A stretch of DNA of 20,600 nucleotides from assembly GCA_035640715.1 (NCBI GenBank), contig DASQVO010000157.1, forward strand, positions 1 through 20,600. The letters run 5' to 3'. Below, one piece after another: positions 1-7,287 of the stretch; position 1 is the stretch's first letter, and each line of letters opens with the position of its first letter. Below the pieces are notes generated by a model, which had not been told where the DNA came from, made no database searches, and saw only the letters and a program-made list of their open reading frames with translations. The translations under genes and the position numbers were made by a program. Origin of the DNA: DASQVO01 sp035640715. GTDB taxonomy: Bacteria > Actinomycetota > Actinomycetes > Streptosporangiales > Streptosporangiaceae.

Positions 1-921
1 CGCGCCGGTGGCGGCCACGTGCCGCACCGTGAACAGCCTGATCAGCCACTGGCCGCCGGGGTCCAGGGTGCGGACCGCGCCGCCGGCCCGGGCCCGTTCG
101 CGCCACCCGTGCAGCACCACGTCGAGTTGGTCGCGGACGGATTCGAGCCGAAGTTCGGCGTCGGCCAGGCTCCACTGGCCGGGCGGGTAGCCGTGATCAG
201 CGGCGTACCGGTCCGCATCCCGGCCGGCCGCCAGCCGCCGCCGGACGTGTTCGGTTGCCAGGTCGAAGGCCCGCCGGGCGATGGCGTAGCAGAGTTCGCC
301 GTCCAGCGGCAGCCCCCAGCCGAACACCCCGGCGATGAATGGGTCACCCGGCGGCCCGGGTGGTGTGATGCGGGCCAGGCGGCAGCCGGGACCGGATCGC
401 CGTATGAAAGCATGCAGGATCTTCGGCCGTGCGGGCTCGCTGTCATCCCATGCCTGCACGCCCAGCCAGTCCCAGCCGGGGGAGGTGGCACTCGCCTGGT
501 CCTGCCCGCGCCGCCAGCCGCCGGTGGCGGCCGCGTCCGCGAGGAGCAGATCGCGGGCTTCGCTGCCGGTCCCGGCGAACAGGTGCCCTTCTGCAGCCTC
601 CCTGAGCAGCCAGTCCGCCGAGGAATCACCGCTGGCGTGCGCGTCCGCGGCCGCTCCCACCCAGGCATGATGGGCGTTCACCGCGAGCGCGGCGGCGGGG
701 ACATGGTAGGCCAGCCGCCGCTGGGCACAGGCCACCTGAGGAAGTGTCAGGCCCGCCCCGCCGAACGCCTCCGGCACCGCGATCTTCAGATACCCGGCGT
801 CCCTCAGCAGCCCGAGGTCTGCGGTGACGAGCCCGGGATCCGTCTCGCCGCCGCGCGTCCGGCCGCGCAGTCGCTCCAGCAGTGCACGGCCGAGCAGATC
901 GCGTGCATCGCTGGAAGGCAT
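1..921 (-). CDS. Acyl-CoA dehydrogenase-like protein, partial (C-terminus outside window)
   Basis: The reading frame stays open from an ATG at 921 to the left edge (307 codons). An AAGGGAG-type ribosome site lies about 8 nt upstream. The N-terminal half follows the acyl-CoA dehydrogenase pattern: a segment reading AVPEAFGGAGLTLPQV (about residues 48-63), then a helical part with VNAHHAWVGAAAD and FAGTGSE. The central segment keeps SPGWDWLGVQAWDD and PKILHAFIRR. The C-terminal helical domain begins around FGWGLPLDGELCYAIARRAFDLA. Family members oxidise acyl-CoA or related substrates with FAD. In my recollection of this subfamily, a WDxLGMRATxSDD stretch and a VPD segment should lie between HAFIRR and PPGPPGDPF. 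Here they are missing (about residue 180), and the segment before SPGWDW is also unlike the family. The gene may be a divergent or decaying paralogue. It lies 88 bp downstream of the hydroxyacid dehydrogenase on the same strand. Confidence 0.7.
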   Translation of the reverse strand, partial: MPSSDARDLLGRALLERLRGRTRGGETDPGLVTADLGLLRDAGYLKIAVPEAFGGAGLTLPQVACAQRRLAYHVPAAALAVNAHHAWVGAAADAHASGDSSADWLLREAAEGHLFAGTGSEARDLLLADAAATGGWRRGQDQASATSPGWDWLGVQAWDDSEPARPKILHAFIRRSGPGCRLARITPPGPPGDPFIAGVFGWGLPLDGELCYAIARRAFDLATEHVRRRLAAGRDADRYAADHGYPPGQWSLADAELRLESVRDQLDVVLHGWRERARAGGAVRTLDPGGQWLIRLFTVRHVAATGA

Positions 922-1009
922 CGAACTGCTCCCTTCCTCGGGTGGTCTCCATGTCAAGCAGAACACCCTCGAAGGAGAAATGTCAACTAAACTGATTGGA
1001 AAACTAGGG

Positions 1010-1996
1010 TCAGCCGTTGAGCACGCGCAGCGGCTCGCCCTTGATGAACGCCTCCACGTCCTGGGCCGCCTCGCCATAGAAGACACGATAGGCGTCATCG
1101 GTGACATAGCCCAGATGCGGCGTGAGCACCGTGTTCGGCGCCGAACGCAGCGGGTGCCCCAGTGGCAGCGGTTCCGTGTCATACACGTCGAGCGCTGCCC
1201 CGGCGATCGTCCGCCCGTGCAGGGCCGCCAGCAGCGCTCCGGTGTCCACGATGGGTCCGCGGGACGTGTTGACCAGGTAGGACGTGGGTTTCATCATGAC
1301 CAGCTCCGCAGCGCCGACCAGGCCCACGCTGCGGTCGCTGAGCTTGTAGTGGATCGTGACGACGTCGGAGCGCGAGAACAGCTTCTCCTTGCTCACCGGC
1401 TCGGCGCCGGCCTTGCGCGCGGTCTCCGGATCAAGGTTCTGGCTCCATGCGTCGACATTCATGCCGAACGCGCGGCCGATCCCGGCGACCTGCTGGCCGA
1501 TGCGCCCGAGTCCCACGATGCCGAGCCGCCTGCCGCTCAGCCCGAAGCCGACGGTCTGCTGCCAGCCGCCGCGCGAGCCGATGGCGGCCCCGCCAGCCCG
1601 CGCAGCCTGCTTGATGCGCAGGTCCTCCTCCGGGATGTGCCGCACGAGGGCCAGGATCAGCCCCCAGGTCAGCTCGGCCGTGGCCGCGCCGGTCCCGCCC
1701 GTCCCGCAGACCGTGATGCCAAGCTCGGCGGCGGCGGCCATGTCGATCGAGGCGTTGGCCATCCCGGTCGTGACCAGCAGCCGGAGCTTGGGCAGCCGGG
1801 CGAGCAGGTCGGCGGGAAAGGCGGTCCGCTCGCGCATCGCCACGATGACGTCGAACGGCGCCAGGGCCTCGACGAGAGCATCGGGCCGCGCGATGTGGGC
1901 GGCGAACACCGTGATCTCCGGCCGCCCGGGCAGCCTGTCCCAGTCGGCGCTGGCGAGCGCGACGTGCTGGTAATCGTCGAGGATGGCGATCCGCAT
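1010..1996 (-). CDS. D-2-hydroxyacid dehydrogenase family protein
   Basis: This 328-residue protein has the usual family length. It should reduce 2-keto acids to D-2-hydroxy acids, or the reverse, with NAD(P)(H) in the cytoplasm. The Rossmann nucleotide loop is GLGRIG (residues 162-167). The three catalytic residues are visible: Arg246 in NTSRGPIVD, Glu275 in DVYDTEPLP and His294 in LTPHLGY. After the second Rossmann strand the sequence reads AWSQNL rather than ending in a clear Asp, so NAD versus NADP preference is open. The ATG at 1996 has a GGAG about 10 nt upstream. The substrate is not deducible. Annotation as phosphoglycerate dehydrogenase (SerA) is unlikely because the protein lacks the extra regulatory domain. 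The gene is divergent from bioB, with the acyl-CoA dehydrogenase-like gene downstream on the same strand. Confidence 0.88.
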   Translation of the reverse strand: MRIAILDDYQHVALASADWDRLPGRPEITVFAAHIARPDALVEALAPFDVIVAMRERTAFPADLLARLPKLRLLVTTGMANASIDMAAAAELGITVCGTGGTGAATAELTWGLILALVRHIPEEDLRIKQAARAGGAAIGSRGGWQQTVGFGLSGRRLGIVGLGRIGQQVAGIGRAFGMNVDAWSQNLDPETARKAGAEPVSKEKLFSRSDVVTIHYKLSDRSVGLVGAAELVMMKPTSYLVNTSRGPIVDTGALLAALHGRTIAGAALDVYDTEPLPLGHPLRSAPNTVLTPHLGYVTDDAYRVFYGEAAQDVEAFIKGEPLRVLNG

Positions 1997-2131
1997 CTGG
2001 GTAAAACTCCATGATTTCCGGCAGGATGAGGTGATGGTGACACTACTCGCCCGCGGTGCCGGCTAGCTGGCGTCCGGAGCGCCGGCCCGGCTGATAGCGT
2101 GCCTAACGGTTCCCCGGCGGCACGGAACGCC

Positions 2132-2152
2132 CGTCCCGCCGCGGACGGGACG
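2132..2152 (+). repeat. Perfect 7-bp inverted repeat in the bioB leader
   Basis: CGTCCCG and CGGGACG flank a 7-nt loop and end exactly where the bioB ribosome binding site (GAGAGGA, 2152-2158) begins. A hairpin in the mRNA leader, or a repressor operator, is possible. I do not recognise it as a BirA or BioQ site. Confidence 0.45.
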
Positions 2153-2165
2153 AGAGGATGGGACC

Positions 2166-3227
2166 ATGCAGTGGCTTGACGCGCTGGCGGCGAAGGCCCT
2201 CGACCGCGAGCTGCCGACACGGGACGAGGCGCTTGCCGTCCTTACCAGCAATGACGACGAGCTGCTGGACGTCGTGGCGGCCGCGTTCCGGGTGCGGCAG
2301 CGGTACTTCGGCCGCCGGGTCAAGCTCAACTTCCTCGTCAACATCAAGAGCGGGCTGTGCCCGGAAGACTGCTTCTACTGCTCACAGCGGCTCGGCTCGG
2401 ACGCTGAGGTGCTGAAGTACTCGTGGCTGAAGCCCGGCGAGGTGCTCCAGACGGCGGAGGCGGGCGTCGCGGCAGGCGCGAAGCGGGTCTGCCTCGTGGC
2501 GAGCGGGCGCGGACCGGCCGACCGCGACATCACCCGCGTGTCGGAGATGATCGCTACGTTCAAGGAGCGCCACCCGCAGGTGGAGGTGTGCGCTTGTCTC
2601 GGCCTGCTCCGCCAGGACCAGGCAGAGCGGCTGCGAGAGGCCGGCGCCGACGCCTACAACCACAACCTGAACACCGCTGAAGCGCACTACGGCGACATCT
2701 GCACCACCCATGACTACGGCGACCGCGTCGGTACGGTGCGGCAGGCCGCGGCGGCGGGCCTTTCCGCCTGCTCCGGCCTGATCGCCGGGATGGGCGAGAC
2801 CGACACCGATCTGGTGGACGCCGCGTTCGCGCTGCGGGAACTCGACCCGGACTCCGTGCCGGTCAACTTCCTGATCCCGTTCGAGGGCACCCCGCTGTCC
2901 GGCCAGTGGAACCTCACGCCGCAGCGCTGCCTGCGCATCCTGGCGATGGTCCGGTTCGTCTGCCCGGACGCGGAGGTCCGGCTGGCGGGCGGCCGGGAGA
3001 TCCACCTGCGCAGCCTCCAGCCGCTCGCCCTGCACATCGCCAACTCGATCTTCCTCGGGGACTACCTGACCAGTGAGGGGCAGGCCGGCAGCAAAGATCT
3101 CGAGATGATCGCCGACGCGGGCTTCGTCGTTGAGGGCTCGGGCGAGCAGACCCTCCCGGAGCACCGCCGCGACCTGGTGAAGCTACGCCGCCGCGGCCCC
3201 GGAACGAACGTCCCTGCCAACACCTGA
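2166..3227 (+). CDS. bioB: Biotin synthase (radical SAM)
   Basis: Biotin synthase inserts sulfur into dethiobiotin, the last step of biotin synthesis, using radical S-adenosylmethionine chemistry. The [4Fe-4S] motif CPEDCFYC places Cys65, Cys69 and Cys72, offset by 12 from the E. coli enzyme. The ligands of the sacrificial [2Fe-2S] cluster are also present: Cys109 in RVCLVASGRGP, a Cys in VCACLG, Cys202 in SACSGLIAGMGET and Arg277 in LAGGREIHL. YNHNLNT and NFLIPFEGTPL are typical family segments. The 353-residue length is normal. The ATG at 2166 is preceded by GAGAGGA at 7-nt spacing. No bioA, bioD or bioF lies in the window, so this is a stand-alone bioB divergent from the hydroxyacid dehydrogenase. 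Confidence 0.96.
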   Translation: MQWLDALAAKALDRELPTRDEALAVLTSNDDELLDVVAAAFRVRQRYFGRRVKLNFLVNIKSGLCPEDCFYCSQRLGSDAEVLKYSWLKPGEVLQTAEAGVAAGAKRVCLVASGRGPADRDITRVSEMIATFKERHPQVEVCACLGLLRQDQAERLREAGADAYNHNLNTAEAHYGDICTTHDYGDRVGTVRQAAAAGLSACSGLIAGMGETDTDLVDAAFALRELDPDSVPVNFLIPFEGTPLSGQWNLTPQRCLRILAMVRFVCPDAEVRLAGGREIHLRSLQPLALHIANSIFLGDYLTSEGQAGSKDLEMIADAGFVVEGSGEQTLPEHRRDLVKLRRRGPGTNVPANT

Positions 3228-3274
3228 CGCCCGCAGCCGGTTACGGACAGGCGATCGTTACCGGCCCAGCGAGT

Positions 3275-3291
3275 CCGGGCCTCCGGCCCGG
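3275..3291 (+). terminator. GC-rich hairpin downstream of bioB
   Basis: CCGGGCC, a TCC loop and GGCCCGG form a perfect 7-bp stem 48 nt after the bioB stop. There is no T-tract, so this is a tentative tail-less terminator of the type often seen in actinobacteria. Confidence 0.4.
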
Positions 3292-3339
3292 CGAGTGGCC
3301 GGTGTGGCGGACAGCACCGCAGCAAGCTGACGGGGGGCT

Positions 3340-3359
3340 CCGGGGGGTCGTCCCCCCGG
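3340..3359 (+). terminator. Strong 8-bp hairpin between bioB and ftsK
   Basis: CCGGGGGG, a TCGT loop and CCCCCCGG form a perfect 8-bp G/C stem 53 nt upstream of the proposed ftsK promoter box. It is a second candidate tail-less terminator and would insulate ftsK from bioB. Confidence 0.5.
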
Positions 3360-3412
3360 GCCAACACGGCGACACGCGCGGGCGGGTCCTTCGGCGGGGG
3401 CGGGTTTTTCGT

Positions 3413-3418
3413 TACTTT
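3413..3418 (+). promoter_or_regulatory. Candidate -10 box for a leaderless ftsK mRNA
   Basis: TACTTT fits TANNNT and is followed by exactly 6 nt before the ATG at 3425, which puts the expected transcription start on the start codon. No Shine-Dalgarno-like sequence precedes that ATG. No convincing -35 box is visible. Confidence 0.5.
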
Positions 3419-3424
3419 GTCATC

Positions 3425-6232
3425 ATGGCCACCCGTGCGCCCAAGGGTTACACCCGCCCGCGGAGCGGAACCAAGGAGGACTCCCGCGCGGAGCCGGACG
3501 GGCCTGCCCGGCGCAAGGGGAGCAGTTCAGCGGGACGTTCCAGCGCGTCTCGTTCGGCATCCGGGCCGAAGCCGGCGCGGCGCGGCAACTCATCCACGGC
3601 ACGCGGCAAGGGCAAGGGAACCGGCCGCACCACAGGCAAGGGGCGCCGACCGGAGCCGCGCCCGACCCACGACCCGATCCTGATCCTGATCTCCTGGATC
3701 GGCCATGCCCTCGCGGCCGCGTGGATGGTCGTGGCCGGCACGGTGGGCTTCGCGGCGCGCGGGTTCGGGCGGAGCGCGCGTGACCTGGAGCCCGAGCACC
3801 GCCGGGACGGGGTGGGCCTGCTCTGGCTGTGCATCGCGATCGTGCTGGCGGCCAGCCTGTGGTGGCGGATGGACAACCTGGCCGGCCGGGCCATCTCGGC
3901 CGCCATCCGCGGCGCCTCCGGCTCGGCGGCGTGGGCGGCGCCGGTGCTCGCCGGCCTGCTCGCCTGGCGTTACCTGCGTCATCCGGACCGGAACTCCGAG
4001 GCCGGGCGCGTCGTCATCGGCTGGACCGCACTGATCATCGGCGTCCTCGGCCTGGTGCACGTTGCCAATGGCACCCCGGCGCCCTCGGCCGGGGCCGCGG
4101 TCATGCGGCACGCGGGCGGCCTCGTCGGCTTCGCCGTGTCCGCCCCGCTGGTCAAAGGGCTGACCGTCTGGGTCGCGGCGCCGATCCTGGCGCTGATCGC
4201 CGGCTTCGGCATCCTCGTCATCACCGGCACGCCGCTGCACCGCATCCCGGACCGTCTGATCGAGGCGGCCGAGTTCTTCGGGCGCCGGAACCGCGTCTTC
4301 GGCGACACCGGCGTGGACGACCTGACCGGCGACGAGGACGCCCAGCCGGAACGCGGCGTCCGGCGGGTCCGTGGCCAGCTGGCCCGGGCCGCGCGCGGCG
4401 GTCGCGCGGCGATCGAGGCCGGGGACCGGATCAAACCGTACGACACGCCCCTGCTCGGCCAGGACGGGCCTCCGAGGCGGGGCGGCGCAGCCGAGCCGTT
4501 CGATGCTGAAGCGCCCACGGTAGGCCAGGCCGGCGCCGGCTCGGCGGCCACCGGGACGGCCGCACCGGCCAGGCGCGACAGTGACGAGGGGCTACTGGAG
4601 GCGCTCGGCTTCCTGCCCGGGGCTCCGTCCGGGACGCACGATGCCGGCCAGCCCGGCTCAGCGCCCGCTGCCGGGCCCGGGGCCGGCGCGGGCCAGCCGG
4701 CCACCCCGCCAGCCCCGCACGAGCCGTTCCGGCGGCCGGAACAGCTCACGCTCACCGGTGAGGCGGACGGCAGCTACACGCTTCCGCCCGCCGCGCTGCT
4801 GCGGCCCGGGTCGGCGCCGAAGGCCAGGACCAAGGCCAACGACATCATGGTGGCCGCGCTGTCCGAAGTGCTCGAGCAGTTCAACGTGGACGCGCAGGTC
4901 ACCGGTTTCACCCGGGGCCCCACGGTGACCCGGTATGAGATCGAGCTCGGGCCGGCCGTCAAGGTCGAGCGGGTCACCGCACTGGCCAAGAACATCTCCT
5001 ACGCGGTGAAGAGCGCGGACGTCCGGATCATCTCCCCGATTCCGGGCAAGTCCGCGATCGGCGTCGAGATCCCCAACACGGACAAGGAGATCGTCAGCCT
5101 CGGCGACGTGCTGAAGTCACCGGCCGCGACGGGTGACCAGCACCCGATGGTGGTCGGCCTCGGCAAGGACGTCGAAGGCCGCACGGTCGTCGCGAACCTG
5201 GCCAAGATGCCGCACATGCTGATAGCCGGCGCGACTGGATCGGGGAAAAGCGTTTGCATCAACGGGCTGATCACCTCGGTGCTGACCCGGGCCACGCCGG
5301 ACGAGGTGCGGATGATCCTGGTCGACCCCAAGCGGGTCGAGCTGACCATCTACGACGGGACCCCGCACCTGATCACGCCGATCATCACCAGCCCGAAGAA
5401 GGCGGCCGAGGCCCTGGAGTGGATCGTCGGTGAGATGGAGCGCCGCTACGACGACCTCGCGGCCTCGGGGTTCCGGCATGTCGACGACTTCAACAAGGCG
5501 GTGCGGGGCGGCAAGCTGGCCGCGCCGCCCGGCAGTGAGCGCGTCTACCGGCCCTACCCCTACCTGCTGGCGATCGTGGACGAGCTGGCCGACCTCATGA
5601 TGGTCGCCCCGCGCGACGTGGAGGACTCCGTCGTCCGGATCACCCAGCTGGCCCGGGCCGCCGGCATCCACCTGGTGCTGGCCACCCAGCGGCCGAGCGT
5701 GGACGTGGTGACCGGGCTGATCAAGGCCAACGTCCCGTCCCGGCTGGCGTTCGCCACCTCCAGCCTCGCCGACAGCCGCGTCATCCTCGACCAGCCCGGC
5801 GCTGAGAAGCTGGTCGGCCAGGGCGACGCCCTGTTCCTGCCGATGGGCGCCAGCAAGCCGATGCGGCTGCAGAACGCGTTCGTCTCGGAGAAGGAAATCC
5901 GCGACATCGTGGCCCACTGCAAGAAGCAGGCGGAACCCGATTACCGCGAGGATGTCGCCGCCGCGCCCGAGCGGTCGCGGGAGATCGATTCCGACATCGG
6001 CGACGACCTCGACGTGCTCATCCAGGCCGCCGAGCTGGTCATCAGCACCCAGTTCGGCTCCACGTCGATGCTGCAGCGCAAGCTGCGGGTGGGCTTCGCC
6101 AAGGCCGGAAGGCTCATGGACCTGCTCGAAAGCAGGGGTATCGTCGGACCCAGCGAGGGGTCCAAGGCACGGGACGTGCTGATCAAGCCCGAGGACCTCG
6201 ACGAGATACTGCGCTCGCTTCGGGGAGACTAG
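3425..6232 (+). CDS. ftsK: DNA translocase FtsK/SpoIIIE family
   Basis: FtsK pumps chromosomal DNA through the division septum and helps resolve chromosome termini. From the ATG at 3425 the protein has 935 residues. Residues 1-80 are a basic Ser/Arg/Lys/Gly-rich tail. Hydrophobic segments lie at about 84-109, 131-149, 169-185, 195-215 and 231-269. A long Ala/Gly/Pro linker reaches about residue 440. The motor follows, with Walker A GATGSGKS (602-609) and Walker B YLLAIVDELADLMM. The last about 65 residues are the gamma winged-helix DNA-reading domain (VISTQFGSTSMLQRKLRVG). The frame is open upstream to a GTG at 3302. I chose 3425 because the extra 41 residues look non-coding and cover the terminator-like hairpin. 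The gene starts the conserved block that continues with the RodZ-like gene. Confidence 0.96.
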   Translation: MATRAPKGYTRPRSGTKEDSRAEPDGPARRKGSSSAGRSSASRSASGPKPARRGNSSTARGKGKGTGRTTGKGRRPEPRPTHDPILILISWIGHALAAAWMVVAGTVGFAARGFGRSARDLEPEHRRDGVGLLWLCIAIVLAASLWWRMDNLAGRAISAAIRGASGSAAWAAPVLAGLLAWRYLRHPDRNSEAGRVVIGWTALIIGVLGLVHVANGTPAPSAGAAVMRHAGGLVGFAVSAPLVKGLTVWVAAPILALIAGFGILVITGTPLHRIPDRLIEAAEFFGRRNRVFGDTGVDDLTGDEDAQPERGVRRVRGQLARAARGGRAAIEAGDRIKPYDTPLLGQDGPPRRGGAAEPFDAEAPTVGQAGAGSAATGTAAPARRDSDEGLLEALGFLPGAPSGTHDAGQPGSAPAAGPGAGAGQPATPPAPHEPFRRPEQLTLTGEADGSYTLPPAALLRPGSAPKARTKANDIMVAALSEVLEQFNVDAQVTGFTRGPTVTRYEIELGPAVKVERVTALAKNISYAVKSADVRIISPIPGKSAIGVEIPNTDKEIVSLGDVLKSPAATGDQHPMVVGLGKDVEGRTVVANLAKMPHMLIAGATGSGKSVCINGLITSVLTRATPDEVRMILVDPKRVELTIYDGTPHLITPIITSPKKAAEALEWIVGEMERRYDDLAASGFRHVDDFNKAVRGGKLAAPPGSERVYRPYPYLLAIVDELADLMMVAPRDVEDSVVRITQLARAAGIHLVLATQRPSVDVVTGLIKANVPSRLAFATSSLADSRVILDQPGAEKLVGQGDALFLPMGASKPMRLQNAFVSEKEIRDIVAHCKKQAEPDYREDVAAAPERSREIDSDIGDDLDVLIQAAELVISTQFGSTSMLQRKLRVGFAKAGRLMDLLESRGIVGPSEGSKARDVLIKPEDLDEILRSLRGD

Positions 6233-6342
6233 ACGTGTCGGTTGCCCGCTGGCGGCCGGCGTCACGATAGCCTGCAGGAGACTTGGGGGTGCTGCGGCTG
6301 TTGCCGCGGTGGGCAGCGGGACCTGGGCCTGGCGGGGACGGA

Positions 6343-6384
6343 ATGATGGCTCGGGTGAGTCTGTGCCCGGATCGTCGTTGTTAG
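6343..6384 (+). CDS. Possible 13-codon leader peptide upstream of the rodZ-like gene
   Basis: Two adjacent ATGs open a short frame, MMARVSLCPDRRC, then TAG. A GGGGA lies 5 nt before the first ATG (6333-6337). The peptide has two cysteines and an Arg-Arg-Cys end, which loosely recalls cysteine-rich leader peptides of actinobacterial sulfur genes. The stop is 100 nt before the start of the next gene and overlaps the small inverted repeat GTTA-GG-TAAC (6380-6389). Such a short frame can arise by chance, so translation is only a hypothesis. Confidence 0.25.
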   Translation: MMARVSLCPDRRC

Positions 6385-6422
6385 GTAACAGTGGCTTCAC
6401 ATCCGAGCGCTACCGGGATGTC

Positions 6423-6428
6423 TACACT
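6423..6428 (+). promoter_or_regulatory. Candidate -10 box for the rodZ-like gene
   Basis: TACACT fits TANNNT and lies 56 nt before the GTG start at 6485. A TTCACA at 6396-6401 is 21 nt upstream, longer than the ideal spacer, so the -35 assignment is doubtful. Confidence 0.3.
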
Positions 6429-6484
6429 TGGTGATGGCTCCCATGCGCGGGATGAGACGTACGACAAGCCAGTGGAGGCGCGGC

Positions 6485-7237
6485 GTGAGCATCGGTGACA
6501 CGCTGGCAGAGGCGCGCCGTCAGTTCGGTCTCACCGTGACGCAGGTCAGCCAGCGGACCCGGATCAGGGAAACCATCATCCGCGGGATCGAGCAAGACGA
6601 TTTTTCCGCATGCGGCGGTGACTTCTACGCGAGAGGCCACATCCGGAGTATCGCCGCGGTCGTCGGCGCCGACCCGGAACCGCTGATCCGCGAGTTCGAC
6701 GAGATACACGGCGCGCCGGGGGCGATCAGGGCGGCCGATGTCTTCCAGCCGGCCACGCCCATCAGGATCAGGGAACGGCGGTCACTGAACTGGAGCGCCG
6801 CCATGATCATCGCCCTGGTCGCCGTGATCGGCTTCGGCGTGTACCACCTGGTGTCCGTGTCGGCCCACTCCCACGGCGGCGGGACCGCCGCGATAAACCC
6901 GCCCGTCGCGTCCAGCGCCTCAGCGACGCCCAGCGCGCTCCCGTCGCCGACGCACACACCGACGCGCCCGGCGTCCACCACCAGCAGCGAGGTTGTCATC
7001 CAGCTGACCGCGGTCGAGGACTGCTGGGTCTACCTGACCGACACCCAGGGCAACACGATCTACAGCGGCGTTGTCCCGGCCGGCTCCTCGGAGACGTGGA
7101 AGGAGAGCCGGGCGGTGAGCCTGCGCCTCGGCAATCCGGCCGGCGTCATCCTCACCGTGAACGGGAAGAAGCACTCACCGGGCACCACGCAGCCGGTGAC
7201 GCTGAGCTTCGGGCCGGCCCAGAAGGTCTCCGGCTAG
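6485..7237 (+). CDS. RodZ-like HTH / single-pass membrane protein (DUF4115 type)
   Basis: The protein has 250 residues. The first about 65 residues form an XRE-type helix-turn-helix (DTLAEARRQFGLTVTQVSQR and following) with the family's GDFYARGHIRSIA segment. A juxtamembrane stretch then leads to one membrane helix at about residues 104-126 (AAMIIALVAVIGFGVYHLV). A Pro/Ser/Thr-rich linker follows (about 131-160). Last comes an extracytoplasmic beta-rich domain with VEDCWVYLTDTQGN and VSLRLGNPAGVILTVNGK. This is the RodZ layout, where the HTH binds the cytoskeleton in rod-shaped bacteria; the role in actinobacteria is less clear. The GTG at 6485 is preferred over an upstream in-frame GTG at 6428 because GGAGG (6474-6478) lies 6 nt before it. 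The position after ftsK is conserved from memory of Streptomyces genomes. Confidence 0.85.
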   Translation: MSIGDTLAEARRQFGLTVTQVSQRTRIRETIIRGIEQDDFSACGGDFYARGHIRSIAAVVGADPEPLIREFDEIHGAPGAIRAADVFQPATPIRIRERRSLNWSAAMIIALVAVIGFGVYHLVSVSAHSHGGGTAAINPPVASSASATPSALPSPTHTPTRPASTTSSEVVIQLTAVEDCWVYLTDTQGNTIYSGVVPAGSSETWKESRAVSLRLGNPAGVILTVNGKKHSPGTTQPVTLSFGPAQKVSG

Positions 7238-7287
7238 CCGAAGTTTCGTTGCCTGTTGCGCTCGCGGTTGCCGGTGCGGTGCGGGCC

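Noticed and set aside
952..986. Two minus-strand TTGACA boxes upstream of the acyl-CoA dehydrogenase-like gene
   Set aside because: They look like -35 hexamers, but no TANNNT box lies at a suitable distance, so I do not call a promoter.
19..990. Long plus-strand open frame (323 codons)
   Set aside because: It is antisense to the acyl-CoA dehydrogenase-like gene, shows no recognisable domain, and is of the kind GC-rich DNA produces by codon bias.
824..2014. Plus-strand open frame of 396 codons
   Set aside because: Antisense to the hydroxyacid dehydrogenase, whose catalytic residues are all present on the minus strand.
3340..3359. Possible riboswitch or regulatory RNA in the bioB-ftsK gap
   Set aside because: Only simple G/C hairpins are visible, best explained as transcription termination.
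3302..3424. 41-codon upstream extension of ftsK from a GTG
   Set aside because: It includes the terminator-like hairpin and a low-quality Arg/Gly/Pro sequence; the ATG at 3425 fits a leaderless start.
5117..6400. Minus-strand open frame of 427 codons
   Set aside because: Antisense to the FtsK motor domain, low-complexity and without family motifs.
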